DNA from: an uncultured Collinsella sp.
Lineage (GTDB): Bacteria; Actinomycetota; Coriobacteriia; Coriobacteriales; Coriobacteriaceae
Reading direction: 5' to 3'
Length of the DNA: 21,038 nt
NCBI GenBank assembly: GCA_902495085.1
Contig: CABUWA010000016.1
Coordinates: 1-21,038 of the forward strand
Shown here: one piece after another, positions 7,506 to 14,651 of the stretch
Layout: each line of letters opens with the position of its first letter
How positions within the stretch are numbered: position 1 is the first letter of the stretch
Program-made: the position numbers and the translations under genes
The notes under the pieces: model-generated
The model's database searches: none
What the model was told of the DNA's origin: nothing
The model's input: the letters and a program-made list of their open reading frames with translations, nothing else

Positions 7506-7580
7506 TCCTCGGTAGCTCAATGGTAGAGCACGCGGCTGTTAACCGCGCTGTTGTAGGTTCGAGTCCTACCCGGGGAGCCA
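7506..7580 (+). tRNA. tRNA-Asn (anticodon GTT), first copy
   Basis: The 75-nt sequence folds as a complete cloverleaf. The acceptor TCCTCGG pairs with CCGGGGA (one T-G wobble), the D stem is GCTC/GAGC, and the anticodon stem CGCGG/CCGCG encloses CTGTTAA with anticodon GTT at 7538-7540. The T stem is GTAGG/CCTAC with loop TTCGAGT, the discriminator is G, and the 3' CCA is encoded. GTT reads AAC and AAU, so it is tRNA-Asn. The sequence is identical to the second copy downstream. Confidence 0.96.
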
Positions 7581-7616
7581 GAATTTCTCAGCCCATTTCG
7601 CTGGGCTTTCAAATTC
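7581..7616 (+). other. Structured spacer between the two tRNA-Asn genes
   Basis: GAATTT (7581-7586) pairs with AAATTC (7611-7616), and AGCCCA (7590-7595) pairs with TGGGCT (7602-7607) around loop TTTCGC, leaving a 3x3 internal loop. The outer arm begins directly after the CCA of the first tRNA and uses the first two bases of the second. The T run is only TTTC-like and short, so this is at best a weak terminator. A role in tRNA processing is possible but is inference. Confidence 0.5.
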
Positions 7617-7689
7617 CTCGGTAGCTCAATGGTAGAGCACGCGGCTGTTAACCGCGCTGTTGTAGGTTCGAGTCCTACCCGGGGAGCCA
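7615..7689 (+). tRNA. tRNA-Asn (anticodon GTT), second copy
   Basis: This is an exact 75-nt duplicate of the first tRNA-Asn, 109 bp downstream, with the same cloverleaf, anticodon GTT at 7647-7649 and encoded CCA. No separate promoter is visible in the 34-bp spacer, so the pair is probably one transcript cut by RNase P and 3' processing enzymes. The identity suggests either a recent tandem duplication or ongoing gene conversion. Confidence 0.96.
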
Positions 7690-7695
7690 GGTTGT

Positions 7696-7725
7696 AAAAC
7701 CCGTCGCTTATGCGGCGGGTTTTTT
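7696..7725 (+). terminator. Rho-independent terminator of the tRNA-Asn transcript
   Basis: AAACCCG-T-CGC pairs with GCG-G-CGGGTTT around loop TTAT (about 7697-7722), with one T-G wobble, followed by a run of six T. It starts 6 bp after the second tRNA and is a textbook intrinsic terminator. Confidence 0.9.
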
Positions 7726-7883
7726 CATGCCGCGATCGATTGTGGCGAACGTTACCGTATCAACATTTCGTGTCGAGGATGTAATCGCGAACCCCGCCAC
7801 CTCAACATGGCGCACTCGTTGTAAACTATTGGAATGATTGCTCCCACGACATGGTGCCGCGAGCACCAGAAAAGGAGATTCTT
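7726..7883 (+). promoter_or_regulatory. Leader and possible promoter of the Asp23-family gene
   Basis: These 158 bp contain no gene. TAAACT at 7822-7827 is a possible -10 box, but no -35 match stands at the right distance. A small hairpin CGCCA (7795-7799) / TGGCG (7808-7812) lies just upstream. A strong ribosome binding site AAAGGAGA lies at 7871-7878. Since a terminator precedes this region, some promoter must exist here; its exact place is uncertain. Confidence 0.35.
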
Positions 7884-8240
7884 GTGTCTGAGACCATTAA
7901 CGGCAGCCTGAGCGTCTCGAACGACGTTATTGCCGATATTGCCGGTTATGCCGCAATGACGTGCTATGGCGTCGTCGGTATGGCCGAACAGCTCCAGGGC
8001 GCCGAGAGCGTGCGCCTGCTTGCCGGCCAGCGCCTCCGCAAGGGCGTGCTTGTATCCGCCGACGAGAACGGCCTCACGGTCGACCTTCACGTCGTGCTCG
8101 AGAACGGCGTCAACATGAAGTCCGTCTGCCACAATCTTTCGAGCTCCGTCGCCTTCACCCTGCAGGAGATCGCCCAGATCGATCCCGCCAGCCTTAAGAT
8201 CGGCATTCACATCGACGCGCTCAAGAGCCGTCTGAACTAG
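7884..8240 (+). CDS. Asp23/Gls24-family (DUF322) protein
   Basis: This 118-aa protein fits the Asp23/Gls24 family: an I-A-D-I-A-G-Y-A-A-M-x-C-Y-G-V-V-G-M block near residues 16-33, then a G-V-L-V-S/T-V-D-L-H-V-V-L-E-N-G-V-N strand pair, and V-x-x-x-L-S-S-S-V-A-F-T-L near 81-93. No signal peptide or membrane segment is seen. Family members are small, often abundant envelope-stress or membrane-associated proteins, and their biochemical role is not settled. The start is GTG at 7884 with AAAGGAGA 5-6 nt upstream; the in-frame ATG at 7851 has no ribosome site and would add 11 non-conserved residues. It sits 27 bp before fakA, the same pairing as yloU-yloV in Bacillus subtilis, which suggests a functional link. 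Confidence 0.88.
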   Translation: MSETINGSLSVSNDVIADIAGYAAMTCYGVVGMAEQLQGAESVRLLAGQRLRKGVLVSADENGLTVDLHVVLENGVNMKSVCHNLSSSVAFTLQEIAQIDPASLKIGIHIDALKSRLN

Positions 8241-8267
8241 CATCCGAATACGGAGATTTCACCACTC

Positions 8268-9929
8268 ATGATTGCAAAGACCATTCGCACCTGTTTTCCG
8301 ATCGCTGCGGCTGCCGTTTCCGAAAAGGCCGAGGAGATCAACAAGCTCAACGTCTTCCCCGTACCCGACGGTGATACCGGCACCAACATGTCGCTCACGC
8401 TTGCCTCGGTGACCAAGGAGCTTTCCGCACTTCCCGCCGATGCCGACATGGAGGCCATTGCCGGCGCCATCACCCACGGCTCCCTGATGGGCGCTCGCGG
8501 TAACTCCGGTGTCATCACCTCGCAGATTCTGCGCGGTGTGGCCGAGGGCCTTGTCTCTGCCGATGAGCCCGTTACGTCCGCCAATATCGCCTTCGCCTTC
8601 CGTCGTGCCGTCAAGGTTGCCTTCCAGGCTGTTCGTAAGCCCATCGAGGGCACGATCCTCACGGTCCTGCGTGATGTTTCGACCAAGGCAGATGAGTGCG
8701 AGAAGAAGAAGTTCTCTGCCGAGGATGCGCTCGACGCCATCGTCGTCGAGGCCTACCAGTCCGTCGCCCGCACGCCCGACCTGCTGCCCGTCCTCAAGGA
8801 GAACGGCGTGGTCGACTCCGGCGCCTTTGGCTTTGCCATCTTCTTGGAGAACTTTGTTGCCGCTGCCCTTGGCCGCAGCACCGTGGTCGAGGATTTCTCC
8901 GCTACGTTTGATTCCGCCGGCTCTGCCCGCGACGCCGCCCTTGGCCGCGTTGAGATCGAGGCCAACGACGACTGGGAGGGCTCTGAGTTCCGCTACTGCA
9001 ACGAGTTCCTCTTTAAGGCCGACGCTCCGTTTGACGAGGACGAGTGCCTGAAGTTCCTGGGCTCCATGGGCGACTGCGAGCTGCTCGTTGGCGCCTATCC
9101 CGACTACAAGATCCACGTGCACTCCAACACCCCCAACCTGGTGCTCGAGCACATGCTGCAGCTCGGTCAGATCTACGAGGTCTTTATCCACAACATGGAG
9201 ATGGAGGCCCACGACCGTACCGCTAAGATCCATGAGGACCAGGAGAAGGCCGCCGAGCCCGCGAAGGCCCTGGGCTTTGTCGCCGTTGCCGCCGGTTCCG
9301 GTGAGGCTGACATCCTCAAGTCCCTCGGCGTCGATGTGATCGTGTCGGGTGGTCAGACCATGAACCCCTCGACCGCCGACCTGCTGGGCGCCGTCGACCA
9401 GGTCAACGCGACCTCGGTCATCATCCTGCCCAATAACGGCAACATCCGCATGGCTGCCGAGGCCGCTGCCTCCGCCTGTACCGACAAGAAGGTCGCCGTC
9501 GTTCCCACCAAGACCGTCCCGCAGGCCTTCTCCGCGGTGTTCGCGGTCCTGCCCGATTCCGAGCTCGAGGACGCCGTTGCCGCTATGGTCGATGCCATCA
9601 GCGAGGTCCGCGATGGCGAGGTCACCCGCGCCGTGCGCGACTCCAGCGCCTCCGACGGCTCGCCGATTCACTCCGGTGACGTCATGGGTATCATCGCCGG
9701 CTCCATCGACGTGGTCGGCTCCGACGTGAAGCAGGTCACGCTCGACTGCATCAACCGTATGCAGGAGGAAGAGGAGGGCGACGCGCTGACGATTCTGGCT
9801 GGCGAGGAGCTGTCCGACGAGGCCTTCCAGGAGATCGTCGATGCTATCGAGGAGGCTCAGCCCGATCTGGAGATCGACGCCCATCGTGGCGAGCAGCCGC
9901 TCTATCCCGTGATCTTCTCGATCGAGTAG
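8268..9929 (+). CDS. fakA: Fatty acid kinase catalytic subunit FakA (DAK2-domain, YloV-like)
   Basis: FakA phosphorylates fatty acids held by FakB carrier proteins, giving acyl-phosphate for phospholipid synthesis. The N-terminal DhaL/DAK2 kinase domain (about 1-200) shows L-N-V-F-P-V-P-D34-G-D36-T-G-T-N-M and G75-A-R-G-N-S-G-V-I. The middle domain keeps the Cys244 and H283-V-H285 residues that match its metal site in S. aureus FakA (from memory). The C-terminal part is a DegV-like EDD fold. Length is 553 aa, as for B. subtilis YloV. The start ATG at 8268 has GGAG at 8252-8255, a rather long 12-nt spacing. No fakB is in the window. plsX, 4.8 kb downstream, makes the same acyl-phosphate from acyl-ACP, so both routes are encoded in this neighbourhood. 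Confidence 0.9.
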   Translation: MIAKTIRTCFPIAAAAVSEKAEEINKLNVFPVPDGDTGTNMSLTLASVTKELSALPADADMEAIAGAITHGSLMGARGNSGVITSQILRGVAEGLVSADEPVTSANIAFAFRRAVKVAFQAVRKPIEGTILTVLRDVSTKADECEKKKFSAEDALDAIVVEAYQSVARTPDLLPVLKENGVVDSGAFGFAIFLENFVAAALGRSTVVEDFSATFDSAGSARDAALGRVEIEANDDWEGSEFRYCNEFLFKADAPFDEDECLKFLGSMGDCELLVGAYPDYKIHVHSNTPNLVLEHMLQLGQIYEVFIHNMEMEAHDRTAKIHEDQEKAAEPAKALGFVAVAAGSGEADILKSLGVDVIVSGGQTMNPSTADLLGAVDQVNATSVIILPNNGNIRMAAEAAASACTDKKVAVVPTKTVPQAFSAVFAVLPDSELEDAVAAMVDAISEVRDGEVTRAVRDSSASDGSPIHSGDVMGIIAGSIDVVGSDVKQVTLDCINRMQEEEEGDALTILAGEELSDEAFQEIVDAIEEAQPDLEIDAHRGEQPLYPVIFSIE

Positions 9930-9938
9930 GCTCTGCCC

Positions 9939-12116
9939 ATGTCCGAGCTGTGCTCCGTGCCGCGCGTCTCGGAGCGCTTTGCCCAGAGCAATGCGCTCGA
10001 CGAGGATATCGCGCGACTCAAATTTGTTTCGGGTAAACGTGAGGAGGCCCTTCGCCGTCTGGGAATTCGGACGGTGGGGGACCTCCTTCTCCATATTCCT
10101 CATCGATATCTCGACTTCACTCGCTCGTGGTCCATCGAGATGGCGCCCATCGGCACCGTGTGCACCATCATCGCCACGGTCGATCGTATTGTCCAAAAGC
10201 AGCCCCGTCCGCGTATGCAGGTGACCGAGGTCTCGCTCGTGGACGAGACGGGCGTTCTGCAGGTTGCCTTTTTCCGTCAGCCTTGGATTGCCCAACAGCT
10301 TAAGCAGGGCGACCGCCTGGCCGTGATGGGCAAGGTCGAGTTTGCCTACGGCTTTAAGCAGATGGCCTCGCCCCACTTTGAAAAGCTCGAGGACGGGCGC
10401 GCCTCCGGCACCATTTTGCCGGTCCACTACGTGAGCGATGGCGTGAGTCAGGCATGGATGCGCCGTATCGTGAGCGGTGCGCTTGAAGTGGTCGCCAATC
10501 CGTTCGACCCCATTCCCGCGCCGCTGCGCGCAAAGCGGAAGCTCATGAGCAATGCCCGTGCACTGCGCTCGATCCACTTTCCCTCGAGCATGACCGAGCG
10601 CGACATCGCGCGCCGGCGTCTTGCCTACGAGGAGTGCCTCTGCTTGCAGCTCGCGCTGCGTCTGCGCAACGATGGCGGTATGGTTGATGTGGTGCCTTAT
10701 GCGCATGCCGCGGGCGAGCATTTGGCTGCGCTTAAACAAGCCTTGCCGTTTTCGCTGAGCGATGAGCAGGAGGCTGCATTTCAAGAGATCCTGCATGATA
10801 TGTGCGATGGCGGTCGCGTGATGAACCGTCTGCTGCTGGGCGACGTCGGTACCGGTAAGACCGCCGTTGCCGCCTGCGCGTTGGCGGTTGCGGCCGATAG
10901 CAGCACCCAGGCCTGCGTTATGGCGCCCACGGGCGTGCTGGCGCGTCAATATGCCGATAAGACCGGCCCCTTGCTCTCGCAGGCTGGCATGACCTGGGCG
11001 CTCCTGACGGGCGCCACGCCGGCGGCCGAGCGTGAACAGATTCATGCTCGGCTCCAGTCTGGCGAGCTCGACGTGCTCTTTGGTACCCATGCGGTGCTTT
11101 CGGAGAACGTCACGTTCAAGCATTTGTCGCTTGTGGTGATTGACGAGCAGCACCGCTTTGGCGTGGGCCAGCGAAACGCTCTACGTGCAAAAGGCCCGGG
11201 TGCCGACTTGCTGGTCATGACTGCCACACCGATCCCGCGCACGCTGGCGCTTTCGGTGTACGGCGACCTGGATACGAGCATCATCCGCCATCGTCCCGTT
11301 CCGGGTGCCGGCGTGACGACGCGCGTCCTCACCGAGTCGAGTCGCGACCTGGCCTATGGCGCCATTCGCGAGGCGCACGAAAAGGGACAGCAAGCCTACG
11401 TGATCTGTCCGCTCGTGGAGCCGAGCGATTCGGCCGATGAGCTCGAAGACGTACCCGGCATCGCTCGCGACGACGAAGGCCGCGTGACCGTGCCCGTGCC
11501 GTTGCATGACACGGCGACCGAGCTCGAACGCCTTCGTCTGGCATTACCGGGGCTTACCATCGAGTGTCTTCATGGCCGCATGCCGGCGGGGGAGAAGGAC
11601 CGGGTCATCGATGCCTTTAAGCGTGGCGAGATCGACGTGCTCGTCTCGACCACGGTGGTCGAGGTGGGCGTTGACGTGCCCAACGCCACCGTCATGGTCA
11701 TCGAGAATGGTGAGCGCTTTGGTTTGGCGGCCTTGCACCAGCTGCGCGGGCGCGTAGGCCGCGGCAGCGTGTCGGGTACGTGCCTGGTCATGACGCATTC
11801 CAAGGGCAACGGCGGCGCGTCGGCGGCACAAGACCGCCTCCAGTCGCTCGAGAAGACCTCGGACGGCTTTACGCTTGCCCAGATGGACCTGCGTCTGCGC
11901 CACGAGGGTGAAATCCTGGGTTATCGCCAGCATGGCGGTGTGACCTTGCGCTTTGTTGACCTCGATACCGACGAGGAATTGATCGAGTGGGCCCATTTGG
12001 ACGCGGTCGAGCTCTTGCGGTATGCTTGCAACCTTGACTCCGTGGCGACGCGTCCCTTGCGCGATGCAGTCGCCACGCGGTATCGACACATCTTTAAGGA
12101 GGTCAGCGGAGGATGA
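9939..12116 (+). CDS. recG: ATP-dependent DNA helicase RecG
   Basis: RecG is a monomeric dsDNA translocase that regresses stalled forks and remodels branched DNA. The 725-aa product has the N-terminal wedge/OB domain (about 60-165, with G-D-L-L-L-H-I-P-H-R-Y-L-D before it), Walker A G301-D-V-G-T-G-K307-T, motif II D402-E-Q-H405-R-F-G-V, motif III T-A-T-P-I-P-R-T-L-A-L, and motifs V-VI around V-V-E-V-G-V-D-V-P-N-A and Q-L-R-G-R-V-G-R-G. The C-terminal RecG-specific segment follows with L-G-Y-R-Q-H-G-G. The ATG at 9939 has no clear ribosome site; the 9-bp gap from fakA suggests reinitiation. The stop overlaps rsmD by four bases (ATGA). Start position is the only doubt. Confidence 0.96.
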   Translation: MSELCSVPRVSERFAQSNALDEDIARLKFVSGKREEALRRLGIRTVGDLLLHIPHRYLDFTRSWSIEMAPIGTVCTIIATVDRIVQKQPRPRMQVTEVSLVDETGVLQVAFFRQPWIAQQLKQGDRLAVMGKVEFAYGFKQMASPHFEKLEDGRASGTILPVHYVSDGVSQAWMRRIVSGALEVVANPFDPIPAPLRAKRKLMSNARALRSIHFPSSMTERDIARRRLAYEECLCLQLALRLRNDGGMVDVVPYAHAAGEHLAALKQALPFSLSDEQEAAFQEILHDMCDGGRVMNRLLLGDVGTGKTAVAACALAVAADSSTQACVMAPTGVLARQYADKTGPLLSQAGMTWALLTGATPAAEREQIHARLQSGELDVLFGTHAVLSENVTFKHLSLVVIDEQHRFGVGQRNALRAKGPGADLLVMTATPIPRTLALSVYGDLDTSIIRHRPVPGAGVTTRVLTESSRDLAYGAIREAHEKGQQAYVICPLVEPSDSADELEDVPGIARDDEGRVTVPVPLHDTATELERLRLALPGLTIECLHGRMPAGEKDRVIDAFKRGEIDVLVSTTVVEVGVDVPNATVMVIENGERFGLAALHQLRGRVGRGSVSGTCLVMTHSKGNGGASAAQDRLQSLEKTSDGFTLAQMDLRLRHEGEILGYRQHGGVTLRFVDLDTDEELIEWAHLDAVELLRYACNLDSVATRPLRDAVATRYRHIFKEVSGG

Positions 12117-12757
12117 GAATCATCGGCGGCGAATGGCGCGGTCGTAAGATCGAGGAGCCCCGTGGTCGCGATGTCACCCGCCCCACGACCGATCGCGTGC
12201 GCGAGGCGTGCGCATCTATGGTCATGTCGGCATTCGACTTCGATCTGGACGAGGTCCGTGTGCTGGATGCCTTTGGCGGCTCCGGCGCCTTGGGCATCGA
12301 GATGCTCTCGCGTGGTGCCCGCTCGCTCACCACGTTCGAGATCGATCGCAACGCTGCTCGTCTGATTACCAAGAATATCGAGTCGCTGTGCCGTGACCGC
12401 GCGCGTTGGCGCGTGGTGACGGGTGACGTGCTGGCAAGCGCCTCGCGCGGCCGCGTGCCTGGCGGTCCCTTTGACTTGGTCCTGCTCGACCCACCCTATG
12501 CTTTTGGTGCCGAGCCGGTCGAGGAGCTGCTGCAAAACCTTGCTCAGCAAGGCTTGCTGGCGCCGGACGCCTACGCGCTCTTTGAGCACGCCGCGGCCGA
12601 TACGGGCGCTCACCCGACCGGTTTTAAGACCGTGCGCGAGAAGCGCTACGGCATAACTTCGGTTGACTTGCTGCGCTGGTCGGCCACGAACGAGGCCGAC
12701 AACGCCGACGACAGCGACCATGACGAGGATGCGCCTTTGGAGGACGCCCATGAATGA
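12113..12757 (+). CDS. rsmD: 16S rRNA (guanine(966)-N2)-methyltransferase RsmD
   Basis: RsmD methylates G966 of 16S rRNA on the assembled 30S subunit. Family blocks are clear: R-I-I-G-G-E-W-R-G-R-K-I at the N-terminus, T-R-P-T-T-D-R-V-R-E-A near residue 22, the SAM-binding V50-L-D-A-F-G-G-S-G-A-L-G-I-E with L-S-R-G-A after it, and the catalytic D126-P-P-Y129. The 214-aa product ends in an acidic tail of about 20 residues that is not part of the core fold. It starts at ATG 12113 within the recG stop, with AAGGAGG at 12096-12102 and GGAGG directly before the codon. It overlaps coaD by 8 bp. The rsmD-coaD pair is widespread in bacteria. Confidence 0.95.
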   Translation: MRIIGGEWRGRKIEEPRGRDVTRPTTDRVREACASMVMSAFDFDLDEVRVLDAFGGSGALGIEMLSRGARSLTTFEIDRNAARLITKNIESLCRDRARWRVVTGDVLASASRGRVPGGPFDLVLLDPPYAFGAEPVEELLQNLAQQGLLAPDAYALFEHAAADTGAHPTGFKTVREKRYGITSVDLLRWSATNEADNADDSDHDEDAPLEDAHE

Positions 12758-13247
12758 CACCATCAACCGCGTGATTGTCCCGGGCACCTTCGATCCCATC
12801 ACGTTTGGCCATATCGACGTCATCCGCCGCGCCCGCCGCATCTTTCCCAGCGTGATCGTGGCCGTTGCCGAGTCGCAGGGCAAAAACGGCGTCGGCACCA
12901 CGTTTATGCTCGACGAGCGCGTGGCGCTTGCCCGTGAAGCGCTCGGTGATATTGACGGCGTCGAGGTGCTGCCCTTCACCGGCCTCTTGGTCGATTTCGC
13001 CCGCGAACAGGGGGCAGGAGCCGTGGTCAAGGGCCTGCGTGCCATGACCGACTTTGAGTACGAGCTGCAGCAGGCCGACCTCAACTACCGCCTGGATAAC
13101 GAGCTGGAGTCCATCTTTGTCATGAGTGCGCCGCAGTACGGCTATATCTCGAGCTCGGTGGTTCGCCAGATTGCCTCGCTCGGTAGCGACGTCTCTAATT
13201 TTGTTCCGTCCAATGTGGTCAAGGCGCTCAAACATCGCTTTTCGTGA
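12750..13247 (+). CDS. coaD: Phosphopantetheine adenylyltransferase CoaD
   Basis: CoaD joins 4'-phosphopantetheine and ATP to dephospho-CoA, the fourth step of CoA synthesis. The 165-aa sequence has P-G-T-F-D-P-I-T18-F-G20-H21 (the nucleotidyltransferase T/H-x-G-H motif), K-G-L-R-A-M-T-D-F-E-Y-E near 92, and Y-I-S-S-S-V-V-R-Q-I-A near 130, ending in V-S-N-F-V-P. The ATG at 12750 follows GGAGG (12739-12743) by 6 nt and gives the standard length. An open frame extends upstream to 12663, but those residues are not conserved and run inside rsmD, so they are excluded. CoA made here supplies the 4'-phosphopantetheine arm of the ACP encoded downstream. Confidence 0.96.
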   Translation: MNDTINRVIVPGTFDPITFGHIDVIRRARRIFPSVIVAVAESQGKNGVGTTFMLDERVALAREALGDIDGVEVLPFTGLLVDFAREQGAGAVVKGLRAMTDFEYELQQADLNYRLDNELESIFVMSAPQYGYISSSVVRQIASLGSDVSNFVPSNVVKALKHRFS

Positions 13248-13255
13248 CGTTTTTT
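13230..13255 (+). terminator. Weak candidate terminator at the end of coaD
   Basis: AAAC-A-TC (13230-13236) can pair with GA-C-GTTT (13246-13252) with one mismatch, and a run of T follows (13249-13255). The stem is short and overlaps the last codons of coaD. The T run is the main argument; this may be only partial termination. Confidence 0.25.
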
Positions 13256-13280
13256 AATGCCTGGTGGCATGTGGTAAACT
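13252..13280 (+). promoter_or_regulatory. Promoter of the SepIVA-like gene, with a palindrome in its spacer
   Basis: TGTGG directly before TAAACT (13275-13280) forms an extended -10 of the TRTG type. The -35 position (around 13252-13257) is only T-rich. Between them sits ATGCC-TGGT-GGCAT (13257-13270), a 5-bp-arm inverted repeat placed where a repressor would block polymerase. The ribosome site AAAGGAG is at 13304-13310. Confidence 0.42.
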
Positions 13281-13315
13281 AACACGATGATATGTTACCT
13301 ATGAAAGGAGACCGG

Positions 13316-13813
13316 ATGCCGGGCGAGAATTTTCCTGGCGACAGGATCGTGAGTCTTGTCGACGAGCTCGAGGGGCTCATCGAAGAGGCTAAGACGCCGT
13401 TCGGCAAGAACGCCCAGATGAAGGTTATCGACGCCGACGTCTTCTTTAACATCCTCGACGAGATCCGCATGAGCTATCCCGAGGAATGGCAGAAGTCCCG
13501 CCGTATCCTCAAGGAGCGCGAGGAGCTTATGGCTTCCGCCGCCGCTCAGGCCGATTCCATCATTGCCGATGCTCAGCAGCAGGCCCTCACCATTGCAGGT
13601 GAGCAGGAGATCGTCCGCTTAGCGCAGCAGCAGGCCGATGACATCCGCGACCGTGCCCAGCAGTATGAGCGCGAGACGCGCTATGCCGCTGAGGATTACG
13701 CCGAGCAGGTCTTTACGCACCTCGAGGAGAACCTCAAGAGCCTGACCGGCACCGTCACCCGTTGCCGTCAGCAGCTCAACGAGGGTGCCGCTCAGCAGAA
13801 TGGTCAGTGGTAA
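13316..13813 (+). CDS. DivIVA-like coiled-coil protein, related to mycobacterial SepIVA
   Basis: This 165-aa cytosolic protein has no enzyme motif. Residues 10-35 (I-V-S-L-V-D-E-L-E-G-L-I-E-E-A-K-T-P-F-G) and 36-58 (V-I-D-A-D-V-F-F-N-I-L-D-E-I-R-x-x-Y-P-E-E) follow the N-terminal pattern of SepIVA Rv2927c as I recall it: D-E-L then V-E-E-A-R-x-V-P, and later a D-V-L-E-L-I-D-D-I-K-x-x-x-P-x-E segment. From 60 to 145 it is an Ala/Gln/Glu-rich coiled coil. Such proteins are often mis-annotated as ATP synthase subunit b. SepIVA acts in septum and polar membrane organisation in mycobacteria; a similar role here is inference. The ATG at 13316 with AAAGGAG 5 nt upstream is preferred over ATG 13292, which lies before that site. 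It is followed by yceD with a TAATG overlap, as in Mycobacterium (Rv2927c-Rv2926c-rnc). Confidence 0.75.
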   Translation: MPGENFPGDRIVSLVDELEGLIEEAKTPFGKNAQMKVIDADVFFNILDEIRMSYPEEWQKSRRILKEREELMASAAAQADSIIADAQQQALTIAGEQEIVRLAQQQADDIRDRAQQYERETRYAAEDYAEQVFTHLEENLKSLTGTVTRCRQQLNEGAAQQNGQW

Positions 13814-14367
13814 TGGCTGAGTTCCCGAACGTTACCGTCGATCTTTCCGAGCAGCTCGAGTTTCCCGGAGACTCGTATCCGCTGACCGGCAAGGTCGATG
13901 TCGCCGCCTATACGGTGGGCGAGAAGGAGTATCAGCTGCAGGACGGCATTGACTACGACGTGGTCTTTACCAATGCCGGCACCGGTGTTCTGCTCACGGG
14001 TATAGTCCGTGCTCACGCAACCGGTGAGTGCGACCGTTGCCTGGAGCCCGCTTCGTTTGATATTGCCGGTGAGATCGAGGAATTCTATCTCTTTAACGAG
14101 CCCGAGGATCCCGAGGCCTACGAAAACGGCTACGAGCTGCTGGGAGAGGATCGCATCGTCGATTTGGGTGAGCCCATCAACGACGCGGTCGTCATGGACA
14201 CGCCGTTCGTTGTCCTGTGCAAGCCCGATTGTCGCGGCCTGTGCCCCACCTGCGGCATCAATCTCAACGTCGAGCAATGCGATTGCGCCGCTCAAGCAGA
14301 GGCCGAATGGGCCGCTGCCACGGAAAATCCATTTGCAGCATTGAAGAATCTCAAGCTTGACGAGTAA
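13813..14367 (+). CDS. yceD: YceD-type DUF177 protein, zinc-binding
   Basis: This is a 184-aa DUF177 protein. It has C73-D-R-C76-L-E-P in the middle and the diagnostic L-C136-K-P-D-C140-R-G-L-C144-P-T-C147-G-x-N-L-N, with another C156-D-C158 pair close behind; these are probable zinc ligands. In E. coli and plants, family members are needed for normal 23S rRNA accumulation or processing. The gene almost always lies just before rpmF, as here. The start ATG at 13813 shares its A with the previous stop (TAATG), and no clear ribosome site is visible, so coupling with the SepIVA-like gene is likely. An in-frame extension back to 13762 is possible but not conserved in style. Confidence 0.9.
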   Translation: MAEFPNVTVDLSEQLEFPGDSYPLTGKVDVAAYTVGEKEYQLQDGIDYDVVFTNAGTGVLLTGIVRAHATGECDRCLEPASFDIAGEIEEFYLFNEPEDPEAYENGYELLGEDRIVDLGEPINDAVVMDTPFVVLCKPDCRGLCPTCGINLNVEQCDCAAQAEAEWAAATENPFAALKNLKLDE

Positions 14368-14370
14368 AAC

Positions 14371-14381
14371 TGTGGTAGTAT
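14371..14381 (+). promoter_or_regulatory. Extended -10 promoter of rpmF
   Basis: TGTGG followed by TAGTAT (14376-14381) lies 50 bp before the rpmF start, and repeats the TGTG pattern seen before the SepIVA-like gene. TTGACG at 14357-14362 looks like a -35 but is only 13 bp from this -10; with TATCGC (14379-14384) the spacing would be 16. The exact pairing is uncertain, but a promoter here is likely. Confidence 0.5.
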
Positions 14382-14431
14382 CGCTACTTGCGCGTAATCG
14401 CCACACTGGATAGTTCATAAGGAAGGTCACT

Positions 14432-14611
14432 ATGCCCGTACCTAAACAAAAGCAGGGTCGTATCCGCACTCACACCCGCCGTTCCGCCAACATGAAGATC
14501 TCGGCTGCGGCTCAGTCCACGTGCCCCCGTTGCGGCGCTGTTAAGCTCCCGCACCACGTGTGCCCCAGCTGCGGTTTCTACAAGGACCGCGAGGTTATCG
14601 TTACCGAGTAA
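14432..14611 (+). CDS. rpmF: 50S ribosomal protein L32
   Basis: This short gene encodes 59 residues starting M-P-V-P-K-Q-K-Q-G-R, the universal L32 beginning, with a basic R-I-R-T-H-T-R-R-S segment. A zinc ribbon follows, with C31-P-R-C34 and C44-P-S-C47-G, so it is the zinc-containing (C+) form. L32 binds 23S rRNA near the peptidyl transferase ring. The ATG at 14432 has AAGGAAGG about 5 nt upstream. The gene lies between yceD and plsX, its usual place, but with its own promoter and a terminator after it. Confidence 0.97.
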   Translation: MPVPKQKQGRIRTHTRRSANMKISAAAQSTCPRCGAVKLPHHVCPSCGFYKDREVIVTE

Positions 14612-14634
14612 CTGTATACTCTGGATGCGATGCC

Positions 14635-14648
14635 GTTCCAACTGGAAC
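14635..14648 (+). promoter_or_regulatory. Palindrome between rpmF and plsX
   Basis: GTTCCA-AC-TGGAAC is a perfect 6-bp-arm inverted repeat with a 2-bp centre, 23 bp after the rpmF stop and directly before the terminator hairpin. It could be an operator or a small RNA stem. It does not match the FapR operator as I know it from Bacillus. Confidence 0.35.
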
Positions 14649-14651
14649 CAC

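Noticed and set aside
7851..7883. Earlier ATG start for the Asp23-family gene.
   Set aside because: No ribosome binding site precedes it and the strong AAAGGAGA lies inside the extension, pointing to GTG 7884.
8259..11153. A 964-codon open frame on the minus strand across fakA and recG.
   Set aside because: It lies fully opposite two certain genes, its product is low in recognisable motifs and rich in His/Gly/Arg, and the GC-rich codon bias of the plus strand rarely gives TTA, CTA or TCA in that frame. It is a shadow.
12663..12749. Longer N-terminus for CoaD.
   Set aside because: The extension reads through rsmD and lacks family similarity; ATG 12750 has GGAGG at good spacing and gives the standard length.
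13292..13315. Earlier start for the SepIVA-like protein at ATG 13292.
   Set aside because: It precedes the AAAGGAG site, which is correctly spaced for ATG 13316.
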